Shown one piece after another: positions 46,274-60,431 of a stretch of 64,000 bases of DNA. Numbering within the stretch: position 1 is the stretch's first letter; each line of letters opens with the position of its first letter. This DNA comes from Myceligenerans pegani (GTDB taxonomy: Bacteria; Actinomycetota; Actinomycetes; Actinomycetales; Cellulomonadaceae), in assembly GCF_014892515.1 (NCBI RefSeq), contig NZ_JADBGR010000054.1, forward strand, positions 62,001 through 126,000. The letters are read 5' to 3'. The notes under the pieces were generated by a model that saw only the letters and a program-made list of their open reading frames with translations, ran no database searches and had not been told where the DNA came from. The translations under genes were made by a program, and so were the position numbers.

Positions 46274-47641
46274 TCAGGGCACGCTCTGCGGGGAGCACTC
46301 CACCGGCGGGGGCGGGGCGGGGGCCGTGCCCGAGCCGATGAAGCCGTACGTCGTCGACGCGCCGGACGTCAGGTGGCCGTTCCACGCGACGTTGCCCACG
46401 CCGACGGTGCCTGTGGTGCCCCGCAGGTCGCCGTTCCACAGCTGCGAGATGCTCGAGCCCGACAGCATGAACCGGGTCAGCCAGTCGTCCAGGTGGTCGT
46501 TCGTCGCGGTGACCGTGACCTCGGCCTGGTAGCCGCCCTGCCAGGCGTTCACGATCGTCATCGCCGCCGCGCACGTGCCCGACGGCGGCTCGGGGTACGT
46601 CGGGTCGTCGGTCGGGTCGTCCGACGGCGTGGGTGTGGGAGTGGGCGTCGGGTCCGGCGTCGGCTCCCCGCCGCCCCCGTCCAGCCCGCCGAAGAAGTCC
46701 ATCGCGTACTGCGCCATCCCGGTGCGGTACAGGTCGTGCGAGTACCCCTGCAGGCTGATCGACTGGAACGCGGGCGCCGCTGCGTCCCCGTACGTGGTCC
46801 GGGTCCAGTCCGGCTGCGGCTGATCCACCACGCCGGAGCCCTGCGCGAGGCCGTGCAGGTCGGTCCACTGCTTGATCTGCTCGCCGAAGTTGGGGTAGGC
46901 CAGCACGGTGTCCTGCGTGCCGTGCCAGGTCTGGAACCGCGGATAGGGGCCGTTGTACCCAGGGTACATGCCGCGCGCCGCGTCGCCCCACTCCTGCGCC
47001 GTGCGGATGTCCTGCCCGTTCGAGCAGGTGCTGTTCCACGTGTTGTCGGCGCTGCCCGTGGCGAAGCACGTGGCCGGCACGCCGGAGAACGCCGCCCCGG
47101 CGGCGAACACGTCCGGGTACAGCGCCAGCAGGACGTTCGTCATCATCGCGCCCGACGACACGCCCGTCGCGTAGATCCGCGACGTGTCCACGCCGTACTC
47201 CGCGACCGCGTGATCGATCATCGACCGGATCGCCACCGGGTCGCTGCCGCCGTCGCGCGTCAGGGCGTCCGGCGAGTACACGTCGAAGCAGTGCCCGTCA
47301 CGCGTCGCCTCCGGGAACACGATGACGAAGCCCTGCTCGTCGGCCGCCCGCACGAACTCCTGCGCCGCGCCGGCGAAGTACGCGGGCGCCGAGCCGGTGC
47401 AGTAGTGCACCGCGACCAGCAGCGCGGGGTCCGGGTCGACGTCGTCGGGCACGTACACGTACATGTTGAGGCCGCTCGGGTTCGGCCCGAAGTCCGTCAC
47501 CCGCTCCAGGCTCGCCGCAGACGCCGGCCGCAGCGCCGCCCCGATCCACAGCACCCCGAGCGTCAGGGCGAGCGTGGCGGCGAGCGCCCCGGCCAGCGGT
47601 CGCAGGAGGCGTCTGGATGCCGCGTGGGTGTGGCTGTTCAT
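46274..47641 (-). CDS. Secreted CE1-type esterase with C-terminal CBM2
   Basis: 455 residues. An export signal with a twin-Arg-like SRRLLRPLAG and a long hydrophobic core ends near ASAAS (about 44). The catalytic domain resembles PHB depolymerase/feruloyl esterase: LLVAVHYCTG, GVSSGAMMTN (Ser elbow), WHGTQDTVL (Asp) and GYSHDLY (His). A Pro/Thr-rich linker (TPTPTPTPSDDPTDD) joins a C-terminal carbohydrate-binding module family 2 domain bounded by two Cys and displaying Trp in NAWQGGY, QLWNGDL and VAWNGHL. Likely an acetyl- or feruloyl-xylan esterase targeted to cellulose. ATG 47641 has GGAGGG. Confidence 0.9.
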   Translation of the reverse strand: MNSHTHAASRRLLRPLAGALAATLALTLGVLWIGAALRPASAASLERVTDFGPNPSGLNMYVYVPDDVDPDPALLVAVHYCTGSAPAYFAGAAQEFVRAADEQGFVIVFPEATRDGHCFDVYSPDALTRDGGSDPVAIRSMIDHAVAEYGVDTSRIYATGVSSGAMMTNVLLALYPDVFAAGAAFSGVPATCFATGSADNTWNSTCSNGQDIRTAQEWGDAARGMYPGYNGPYPRFQTWHGTQDTVLAYPNFGEQIKQWTDLHGLAQGSGVVDQPQPDWTRTTYGDAAAPAFQSISLQGYSHDLYRTGMAQYAMDFFGGLDGGGGEPTPDPTPTPTPTPSDDPTDDPTYPEPPSGTCAAAMTIVNAWQGGYQAEVTVTATNDHLDDWLTRFMLSGSSISQLWNGDLRGTTGTVGVGNVAWNGHLTSGASTTYGFIGSGTAPAPPPPVECSPQSVP

Positions 47642-47761
47642 CGGAGCCCTCCGGGGTGCGCGGAACACGCCGGCGACAGGGGTGACGCCGACCGCCCCAT
47701 CCCAGGCGACGACGCTTGTGCGGTCCATGTCCTGAACCGATTAAGCTCCGGCCGGTGGTGC

Positions 47762-50837
<3,076 letters not shown>

Positions 50838-50847
50838 GCCGCAATCC

Positions 50848-51831
50848 TTACACGTCGAGCGCCGCCGCGAGCGCCGCGTCCATCGCGGCGAGCGCGTCGG
50901 CGAGCGCGTCGGCCGGGCTGCCGGTGCGGCCGGTCATGAGGCGCACCTGTTCGACGGCCTGGTGCAGCAGCATGCGTTCGCCGCTCACAGCGACGCCGCC
51001 GGCGGCGGCCCAGGCGGTGTGCAGGGCGGTGGGGCGGGGATCGTAGGCGACGTCGAGGAGGACGCCGTAGGCCGCTTCCCGGGGCGTGCCGGGCGGTTCG
51101 GAGGCACCGGGGAGGGTGCCGTGCGGCGCGCCGTGCGGGGCGAGGTGGCCGACGGCGGCGGCCAGCCGGTCCGCGGCACGCGGCGGGAGTGTGGACACGA
51201 CGACGTCGGCCGCGGCGAGCTCGCGGGCGACCTGGCCGTCGGCGCCGGTGAGGTCCGCCTCGACGAGTCCGGGCGTCACGCCCATGCGTGCGATCGCGGC
51301 GCGCAGTTCCCCGACCCGGTCCAGGGAGCGGACCAGGACGCGGGCGGAGGTGCAGCCCAGCTCCGCGAGGGCGGCGAGCGCGGACGCCGCGGTCGCTCCC
51401 CCGCCCAGGACGACGGCGCGCGTCACCTCGGGCCCTCCGTCCGCTGCCGCGGCCGGGAGTGCCGCGAGTCCTTCGCGCAGCGCCTGCACGAGGCCGTACA
51501 CGTCGGTGTTGGTGCCGGTCAGCGTCACCGCGCCGGAGGCGTCACCCGCCGGGCCGGCGGGTGAGACGAGCACGGTGTTCACCGCGCCGACCGCGGCGGC
51601 CAGCGGCTCGACGTGGTCCACCAGCTCCAGGGCGCGGTGCTTGAGCGGCATGGTCAGGGACAGGCCCGCCCAGCCGCGGTCGATGCCGGCCAGGAACGTC
51701 TCGAGCTCGTGCTCGTCGACGTCGTGGCGGCCGTACTCCCAGTCGTCGAGCCCGAGGGCGCGGTAGGCGGCGGTGTGCAGGGCCGGGGACAGCGAGTGGG
51801 CGATCGGGTGCCCGAGGACGGCAGCCCTCAC
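50848..51831 (-). CDS. aroE: Shikimate 5-dehydrogenase
   Basis: 327 residues. Reduces dehydroshikimate. [19 protein letters not shown] binds substrate, LSLTMPLKH has the catalytic Lys, GTNTDVYGL the substrate Asp, and [16 protein letters not shown] the nucleotide fold. GTG 51831 overlaps the purC stop (GTGA). An Ala/Gly/Pro-rich insert ([15 protein letters not shown]) enlarges the nucleotide domain. Confidence 0.93.
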   Translation of the reverse strand: MRAAVLGHPIAHSLSPALHTAAYRALGLDDWEYGRHDVDEHELETFLAGIDRGWAGLSLTMPLKHRALELVDHVEPLAAAVGAVNTVLVSPAGPAGDASGAVTLTGTNTDVYGLVQALREGLAALPAAAADGGPEVTRAVVLGGGATAASALAALAELGCTSARVLVRSLDRVGELRAAIARMGVTPGLVEADLTGADGQVARELAAADVVVSTLPPRAADRLAAAVGHLAPHGAPHGTLPGASEPPGTPREAAYGVLLDVAYDPRPTALHTAWAAAGGVAVSGERMLLHQAVEQVRLMTGRTGSPADALADALAAMDAALAAALDV

Positions 51832-52658
51832 GTCCAGGCCTCGCCGGTGAGGGTCTCGTAGATCTCCACGTAGCGGGCGCGGGTCTCCGCCGCGACGTCG
51901 GCGGGGATCTCGGGGCCCGGGTCGGTGCGGTCCCAGTCGGTGAGGGTGGCGGACCAGTCGCGCACGTACTGCTTGTCGTACGACCACTGCGGCCGGCCGG
52001 GCTGGTACTCGGCCGCCTTCCAGAAGCGCGAGGAGTCGGGGGTGAGGACCTCGTCGGCCAGGGTGAGGACGCCCTCGGCGTCGTACCCGAACTCGAGCTT
52101 GGTATCGGCGATGACGACGCCGCGCTCGCGCGCGATCTCCGAGCCGCGCGCGTAGATGTCCAGGGTCAGGTCCCGCAGGCGGGCCGCCGTGTCCGCGCCG
52201 ACCTGCTCGGCGACGGTCTCGAACGGGATGAACTCGTCATGCCCCTCGTCCGCCTTGGTCGACGGCGTGAACACCGGCCGCGGCAGGCGGTCAGCCTCCA
52301 CGAGCCCGGGCGGCAGCGTGACGCCCGACACGGCGCCGGACTCCTGGTAGGAGCGCAGCCCCAGGCCCGCGAGATAGCCGCGCGCGATGCACTCGACGGG
52401 CAGGATGTCCAGCCTGCGGCAGCGGATGGCCCGGCCCTTCCACCTGTCCGGCACGTCCTCGCTGAGGACATGGTTCGGCACGAGGTCGGCGAACTGCCGG
52501 AACCACCACAGCGACAGCTGCGTGAGGATGGCGCCCTTGTCCGGGATCGGCGTCGGCAGCACGACGTCGTACACCGACACCCGGTCCGAGGCGACCAGGA
52601 TCACGTCCTGGCCGTCCGCGTACACCTCACGTACCTTGCCCTGGCGAATCAGTTCCAC
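51828..52658 (-). CDS. purC: SAICAR synthase (phosphoribosylaminoimidazole-succinocarboxamide synthase)
   Basis: 276 residues. Purine step joining CAIR with aspartate. GKVREVYADGQDVILVASDRVSVYDVVLP, ECIARGYLAG, IADTKLEFG and LTPDSSRFW are conserved. GTG start. It lies between the second mltG and aroE and is coupled to aroE, an unusual insertion of a purine gene in the mltG-aroE junction of this conserved cluster. Confidence 0.95.
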   Translation of the reverse strand: MELIRQGKVREVYADGQDVILVASDRVSVYDVVLPTPIPDKGAILTQLSLWWFRQFADLVPNHVLSEDVPDRWKGRAIRCRRLDILPVECIARGYLAGLGLRSYQESGAVSGVTLPPGLVEADRLPRPVFTPSTKADEGHDEFIPFETVAEQVGADTAARLRDLTLDIYARGSEIARERGVVIADTKLEFGYDAEGVLTLADEVLTPDSSRFWKAAEYQPGRPQWSYDKQYVRDWSATLTDWDRTDPGPEIPADVAAETRARYVEIYETLTGEAWT

Positions 52659-52722
52659 GCCGGAAAGGCTACGTCACGCGGGCCGGCCCCTCCGCCGTGG
52701 TCCGGGCGGCGGGCGGGCGCCG

Positions 52723-53901
52723 TCACTCGTGCCAGTCCGGGTTCTCGGCCTCCCACTGCCGCAGCTCTGCGACCAGCTCCTGGAACTCGGCGTCGCTGGT
52801 GGCGAACTTCGTCTCGCCCGTCTCGTGGTTGACCGTCACCCAGTACATCTCGGTCCCGTCGGCCGGGGCCAGCGCCGCGTCGATCGACGCCCGGCCCGGG
52901 TTCGAGATCGGGGTGGGCGGCAGGCCCTTGTGCTTGCGCAGGTTGTACGGGTTGGACGCGTCGTCGAGCTCCGCCCGGGTCAGGGCGCCGCTGGTGCGGC
53001 CCGTCCCGTACAGGACCGCGGCGTCGATACCCAGATACCAGTTCTGGTCGAGGCGACGCTGGATGACGCCCGACATCCGGGGCCGGTCCTCGGGGCGGGC
53101 CGCCTCCCGCTCGATGAGGGAGGCGCGGATGAGGACGTCCTCCCACCGCTCCTGCGGCGCACCCGCGTCCTCCAGCTGCGAGATCGTCATCTCCACCATC
53201 ATCCGTACGACGTCGGCCGGCGGGGTCTTCCCGGGGCGGACGTCGTACGTCTGGGGGAACAGCCAGCCCTCAGGGTTGCCGCCGGCCTGCTCCGGCAGGT
53301 GATCGCCGATGTTCTCGAAGGCCTGGTTCGTCTTCTTCTCGGGCCAGCCCGCGGCGATCATGCGCTCGCGGATCTGCTCGACGGTCAGGCCCTCGGGGAC
53401 GGTGAGGCCGCCGCGGTCGATCTCGTTGCGTGCGAGTGTCGCCACCGCGTCCGCCGCCGCCATCCGCGTGAGCAGGGTATGGGTTCCGGGCTGGATGCCC
53501 GGCGCGTCGGGGTTCTGGTCGAACGCCCGCTTGAAGGCGCCGTAGGAGGCGACGACGCCGTTCTCGACGAGCACCTCGCCGATGACCGCGCCGTTGGCGC
53601 CCTCGGGGATGTCGACCTTGACCTCCTCGCCGCCGGGCCCGTCGTAGTCCTCCGCCGCCAGCGGCGTCTCGATACCGAAGAGATAGCCGTCGTTCCACCA
53701 CGTCCACGCGCCGAGCCCGCCGACGACGAGAAGCGCCACCACGATGCCGGCGACGAGCCCGCCGCGCGGTGCCGACCCGCGGCGCCTGCCTCCCCGGCTC
53801 CCGCGGCCGGTGCCGCGGGCACTCCGCCGGCGGTTGCCTGTCCCTGCCCAGTGGCGTGGCGGTCCTTGGTTCGACACGTCGGCCATCGGCGCGCGGTTCA
53901 C
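52723..53901 (-). CDS. mltG: Endolytic murein transglycosylase MltG, copy 1
   Basis: 392 residues. A basic cytoplasmic tail, one membrane helix (GLVAGIVVALLVVGGLGAWTWW), then a YceG-like domain: PEGWLFPQTYDV, IRASLIEREA with the catalytic Glu, and NPYNLRKHKGLPPTPISNPG. MltG cuts nascent glycan strands to set their length. It shares overall order but limited identity with the copy at 54027-55178. GTG start at 53901; ATG 53886 is an alternative. A hairpin-containing 125-bp gap separates the copies. Confidence 0.92.
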   Translation of the reverse strand: MNRAPMADVSNQGPPRHWAGTGNRRRSARGTGRGSRGGRRRGSAPRGGLVAGIVVALLVVGGLGAWTWWNDGYLFGIETPLAAEDYDGPGGEEVKVDIPEGANGAVIGEVLVENGVVASYGAFKRAFDQNPDAPGIQPGTHTLLTRMAAADAVATLARNEIDRGGLTVPEGLTVEQIRERMIAAGWPEKKTNQAFENIGDHLPEQAGGNPEGWLFPQTYDVRPGKTPPADVVRMMVEMTISQLEDAGAPQERWEDVLIRASLIEREAARPEDRPRMSGVIQRRLDQNWYLGIDAAVLYGTGRTSGALTRAELDDASNPYNLRKHKGLPPTPISNPGRASIDAALAPADGTEMYWVTVNHETGETKFATSDAEFQELVAELRQWEAENPDWHE

Positions 53902-53922
53902 CCGTCTCTCGTGCTCGTATCC

Positions 53923-53954
53923 CTCGCCCCGGCACGGGGTCCGTGCCGCGGCGA
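53923..53954. terminator. GC hairpin between the two mltG genes
   Basis: CTCGCCCCGGCACGG, a short loop (GGT) and CCGTGCCGCGGCGAG form a long, nearly perfect stem. On the minus strand a TATAAC-like sequence lies just upstream, so this may be the 5' structure of mltG copy 1 or a terminator after copy 2. Confidence 0.4.
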
Positions 53955-54026
53955 GACGGTTATATCAGGTCGGCCCGCCGGGTCAGGACGCCGCGGCCCG
54001 CCCCCGCCGCCGTCCCGCCCGGCGCG

Positions 54027-55178
54027 TCAGCCCTGCTTCGCCTGCCACTCCCGCAGCTCGGCCACGTACTCCTGATGCTGCGCGTAGGTCTCCGAGAACT
54101 TGGTCTCACCCGTGTTCAGGTTCACCGTGACCCAGAACTTCCAGGCGCCCTCGGCCGGGTTCAGGACGGCGTCGATCGATGCCTCGCTCGGGTTCGCGAT
54201 CGGCGTCGGCGGCAGGCCGACGTGCCGCTCCAGGTTGAAGGGCGTGTCCGCCTCCTTGTCGGCGTTCGTCAGCTCGATGCCGGGCTTGTCGAGCCCGTAC
54301 GCCAGCGACGCGTCGATCTGGAGCTTCATGTCGTCCTCGAGCCGGTTCTCGATCGCGCGGGCGATCTTCGGCCGGTCCTCGGCGATCATGCCCTCCCGCT
54401 CCACGAGGGAGGCCTTGATCAGCACGTCCTGGCGTTCCCTCGGTGGCACGCCCCGCTCGTCGAGTCGTGCGACCGTGTTGCGCACCATGCGCCGCAGCAC
54501 GTCGGCCGCGGTCTCCTCCTCGGGGTCCACCGGGTAGGTGTGCGGGTAGAGCCAGCCCTCCGCGTTGCCGTCCGCCTGCTTCGGCAGGCCGAACGAGCGG
54601 GGCCGGTCCAGCGCGTCGCGGAAGTCCGCGGCGGGGATGCCGGAGACGGACGCGAGACGCTCGACCGTCTGCGCGACCGTGAAGCCCTCCGGGATCGTCA
54701 CCTCAAGGTGCGCCATCTCGTTCTTGGCCAGCAGCGAGACGGCGTCCGACGCCTTCATCTCCGTGAGCATGTCGCGCGTGCCCGGCCGGATCCCGGCGGC
54801 GTCGGGATTCTCGCCGAACGCCTTGACGAAGGCGTCCTTGCTCGCCACGACGCCGGCGTCGTACAGCACCTCGGCCATGTCGAAGCCGGTGGCGCCCTCC
54901 GTGATCTCGACCGTCACGTCGTCCGTGCCGGGGCCCGGGAAGTCCTTGGCCTCGATCGGGTTCTCGAAGGAGAGCAGCATGTCGCGCTGCTCCCACACCA
55001 GGTAGCCCGCCCCGGCCACGAGACCGAAGGTCACGAGCAGTACGACGAACGACCGTCCCTGACGGCGGCGCCGTCTCGTGCGCCGGGAACGGTGGTCTCG
55101 CGGGGTCCGGGTACGGGGACGCAGAGTGGCCGCCGAGCCCTCCTGAGCCTCAGGCGGGGCCGTGAACAGGTCCGTCAC
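54027..55178 (-). CDS. mltG: Endolytic murein transglycosylase MltG, copy 2
   Basis: 383 residues. Strongly basic N-terminus, one membrane helix (FVVLLVTFGLVAGAGYLVW), then the transglycosylase domain with EGWLYPHTYPV, IKASLVEREG (catalytic Glu) and TPFNLERHVGLPPTPIANPS. Being next to ruvX-alaS, this is the copy in the position where related genomes keep their single mltG. Both copies appear full-length with intact catalytic Glu, so they are a tandem duplication rather than one split gene. Confidence 0.92.
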   Translation of the reverse strand: MTDLFTAPPEAQEGSAATLRPRTRTPRDHRSRRTRRRRRQGRSFVVLLVTFGLVAGAGYLVWEQRDMLLSFENPIEAKDFPGPGTDDVTVEITEGATGFDMAEVLYDAGVVASKDAFVKAFGENPDAAGIRPGTRDMLTEMKASDAVSLLAKNEMAHLEVTIPEGFTVAQTVERLASVSGIPAADFRDALDRPRSFGLPKQADGNAEGWLYPHTYPVDPEEETAADVLRRMVRNTVARLDERGVPPRERQDVLIKASLVEREGMIAEDRPKIARAIENRLEDDMKLQIDASLAYGLDKPGIELTNADKEADTPFNLERHVGLPPTPIANPSEASIDAVLNPAEGAWKFWVTVNLNTGETKFSETYAQHQEYVAELREWQAKQG

Positions 55179-55241
55179 CTCGTCGATCCTTCACTTCTGG
55201 GGGAACGTGCTGGGGGTTCGCGCGTGCGTGTCGTGCACGGT

Positions 55242-55756
55242 CTACACCTCGGCGCCGATGCCGGCACGAGCCCCTGTCGCCCGCTCGGCGTCGAGTGCGG
55301 ATTGCAGAATGATAACGGCAGCCGCCTGATCGATCACGGATCGGTGCTTCCGGGTGGTTCGCCCGGCCGCGTGCAGCGCCTGCGTGGCGGTGACCGTGGT
55401 CATCCGCTCGTCCACGAACCGCAGCTCCGTCGCCGCCTGCCCGGCGTCCGCCAGCGCGCGTACGAGCCCGCCGGCGAACGCGCGCGCGTCCGCGCTCGAC
55501 GCGCCCTCCGCACCGCTCAGGTGCTTCGGCAGGCCGACGTAGACCACCGCCGCGAACCGCTCCGCGGCCTCCTGCGCGATACGACGCAGCGCCGCCTGCT
55601 CGGGCTTGCGCGGCACCGTCTCGACAGGTGTGGCCACGAGGCCGTCCGGATCGCTCGCCGCCAGGCCGACACGCGCCGTGCCGACGTCGATCGCGAGGCG
55701 GGCGCCCCGGGGCAGGGGCGCCCGCCCGGCTGCGTCCGGACGGGCTTCCGCCCCCA

Positions 55757-55757
<1 letters not shown>
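55242..55757 (-). CDS. ruvX: Putative Holliday junction resolvase / pre-16S rRNA nuclease (YqgF)
   Basis: 171 residues. RNase H-like fold: LAIDVGTARVGLAASDPDG (first catalytic Asp), VYVGLPKHLSG, VDERMTTVTA and DQAAAVIILQSALD (last Asp). Acts in 16S rRNA 5' maturation in E. coli. Start ATG overlaps the alaS stop (TGATG). C-terminal tail ends ARAGIGAEV. Confidence 0.94.
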
Positions 55758-58453
<2,696 letters not shown>

Positions 58454-58691
58454 CTATCGCGGTCCTTGTCTCGTGGGCCGGCGCGCGCCCGCGCGCCGGG
58501 AGTCGGTCTGTGCGGTCCCAGTCTCCCGCGCCCGGGCACGAAAGACGAAACTGAATGTGGTGCGGTGTGGACAACGTCGCGGGCTCACGTGAAAATCCCG
58601 CCCGGCCACGGCGCGACGCCCGTGCGGCGGGTGGTCGACACTCGTACGGCCGCCCGGGCGACACCCCGGTGGTCGGTGCCGCGGTGGCCGG
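58454..58691. promoter_or_regulatory. alaS upstream region (238 bp), no gene seen
   Basis: Contains the alaS leader and the end of the DUF6167 transcript. No T-box, promoter pair or open frame is convincing by eye. Confidence 0.3.
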
Positions 58692-58991
58692 TCAGCGGGC
58701 GGTTCGGCGGCGCAGCTCGTCCAGGTCGTACGTGCCCCCGGCGCCGTCGGACAGGAGCGATGCCATGAGCTCCGCCTCCCGGTGCGCCCGCGCGGCCCGG
58801 AAGTCGCCGGCGAACCCGCGTGCGCCGCGCGCGAGCCGGACCCCGGCGGCGTCCGCGGCGTCGACCGCCCTGGCCCCCGCCGCGGCCGCCATGCTCGCCG
58901 GCGTGTACCGCGCGGCGAGCCGCTGACCGCGCCGGATCACCACGACGGTGACCACGACGCCGACGCCGATCCAGAACAGCCGGGCCCTCAC
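58692..58991 (-). CDS. DUF6167-like single-span membrane protein
   Basis: 99 residues. One N-terminal membrane helix (RLFWIGVGVVVTVVVI) and an amphipathic, Ala-rich tail containing ARGFAGDFRAARAHREAEL. Such small proteins occur between DUF948 and alaS genes in many actinobacteria. Function unknown. ATGA overlap with the DUF948 gene. Confidence 0.8.
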   Translation of the reverse strand: MRARLFWIGVGVVVTVVVIRRGQRLAARYTPASMAAAAGARAVDAADAAGVRLARGARGFAGDFRAARAHREAELMASLLSDGAGGTYDLDELRRRTAR

Positions 58992-59422
58992 CGGGCGCCG
59001 CCCTCGGGCGCCGCGGCGTGCCGGCCGCTGCCGGGAGCGGTGTCCGCGCCACGATCGCCGTCGTACCGTCCGGTGGCCTTGGCGAACGCCTGCCGCACCC
59101 CGTACGAGAACGCGGCCACCTTCACCAGCGGGCCACCGAGGGTGGCGGCGTAGAGCCCGGTCAGGGCGCTCACGTTCTCGCTGACGGACGCCGCGCTGGT
59201 GGTGACGACGTCCACCTTCTCGAGCTGCGTGTTGGCGCTGGCCACGGCCGTGGCGGTCTCGTCCAGGATGGGCACGGAGTGCTCGGTCACCTCGCGCAGG
59301 CCGGCCCGCGCCTCTTCCAGCACCCGGCCGAGCTTGATCAGTGGATACGCCAGGAAACCCACGAGCAGCAGGAACGCGATCGCCGCGAGCAGTCCCGCCA
59401 CGTCACCGAGGGAGAAAGTCAT
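58988..59422 (-). CDS. DUF948-domain membrane protein
   Basis: 144 residues. N-terminal membrane helix (GDVAGLLAAIAFLLLVGFLAYPLIKL) followed by a helical DUF948 region (EVTEHSVPILDETATAVASANTQLEKVDVVTTSA) and a Gly-rich tail. The family resembles general-stress or methyl-accepting-like coiled coils; function is unknown. It is translationally coupled to the DUF6167 gene. Confidence 0.85.
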   Translation of the reverse strand: MTFSLGDVAGLLAAIAFLLLVGFLAYPLIKLGRVLEEARAGLREVTEHSVPILDETATAVASANTQLEKVDVVTTSAASVSENVSALTGLYAATLGGPLVKVAAFSYGVRQAFAKATGRYDGDRGADTAPGSGRHAAAPEGGAR

Positions 59423-59449
59423 GGCCGCAACCCTAACGTGGGACGACGA

Positions 59450-59483
59450 CGCCCCGCCCGGGCACGAGGGCGCGGACGGGGCG
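59450..59483 (-). terminator. Putative rpsD terminator hairpin
   Basis: CGCCCCG at one side and CGGGGCG at the other, enclosing a GC-rich interior, begin about 32 bases after the rpsD stop and precede the DUF948 start. No U-tract. Confidence 0.45.
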
Positions 59484-59514
59484 TGTCGGGCCGACCGGAG
59501 GCCGGCGGGCGATG

Positions 59515-60141
59515 TCAGCGGGCGTAGTACTCGACGACCATCTGCACGTCGCAGGTCACGGGGACCTCGGCGCGCTTCGGACGGCGGGTCAGCGTCGCGG
59601 ACAGCTTCTCCAGCTGCACGTCGAGGTAGCCGGGCACGGCCGGCAGCACGTCACGGTGCGCGCCGGCGGCGGCGACCTGGAACGGCGTGGTGGCCTGGCT
59701 CTTCGGCTTCACCTGGATGGTCTGGCCCTCCTTCACGCGGAAGGACGGACGGTCCACGATCTTGCCGTCCACCAGGATGTGACGGTGGGTCACGATCTGG
59801 CGGGCCTGCAGGATGGTGCGGCCGAAGCCGGCGCGCAGCACGAGGGAGTCGAGACGGGTCTCGAGGTCCTCGACCATGACCTCACCGGTCAGGCCGGGCT
59901 GCTTGCGGGAGTTCTCGTACACCTTGAGGAGCTGCTTCTCCCGCAGGGCGTACTGCGCCCGCAGGCGCTGCTTCTCGCGCAGGCGCACCGCGTAGTCCGA
60001 CTCGGTGCGGCGACGGGCACGGCCGTGCTCACCGGGCGGGTACGGGCGCTTCTCGAAGTGCTTGACGGCCTTCGGCGTGAGCGGAAGACCGAGCTTGCGG
60101 CTCAGGCGAACCTGGCGCCGCGAACGGGTGACAGAGGTCAC
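59515..60141 (-). CDS. rpsD: Ribosomal protein S4
   Basis: 208 residues. 16S rRNA-binding assembly protein. [19 protein letters not shown] at the start, the S4 RNA-binding domain [20 protein letters not shown], and [14 protein letters not shown]. It lacks the N-terminal zinc cysteines (zinc-independent form). GTG start with AGGA upstream. It stands apart from the ribosomal protein operons, as is usual in actinobacteria. Confidence 0.97.
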   Translation of the reverse strand: MTSVTRSRRQVRLSRKLGLPLTPKAVKHFEKRPYPPGEHGRARRRTESDYAVRLREKQRLRAQYALREKQLLKVYENSRKQPGLTGEVMVEDLETRLDSLVLRAGFGRTILQARQIVTHRHILVDGKIVDRPSFRVKEGQTIQVKPKSQATTPFQVAAAGAHRDVLPAVPGYLDVQLEKLSATLTRRPKRAEVPVTCDVQMVVEYYAR

Positions 60142-60419
60142 GTGATGTTCCTGTCCTTCGTGGTTGATAGGTCACACCCGTGGTCCGGCGTCGTCCGGGG
60201 ACGGGCACCGGCCGGGTGCGGGACCAGCCGACGGACGTGCCGCGGGCGAACCGCGAGCGCGTCTCGGGGCCGAGGTCCCAGGGAGCCGCCGTCCGGGCCC
60301 AGGGCCCGTCAGGCAACCGCACCATCCTATCCCAGGCCGGCCAGGCCGCCGGTGTGAGGTGCCCGACGGCGTCCTCCCCCGCCCGTCCCGCCGGTGGCGG
60401 CGGTGTCGGACTCCCCGCA

Positions 60420-60425
60420 TAGGGT
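60420..60425 (+). promoter_or_regulatory. Putative -10 box (TAGGGT) of a leaderless rarA mRNA
   Basis: TAnnnT hexamer six bases before the ATG; no Shine-Dalgarno is present. -35 not evident. Confidence 0.35.
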
Positions 60426-60431
60426 TGCGGC

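Noticed and set aside
52723-55178. One mltG split by a frameshift
   Set aside because: Each copy has its own membrane helix, complete domain and catalytic Glu, so they are paralogues.
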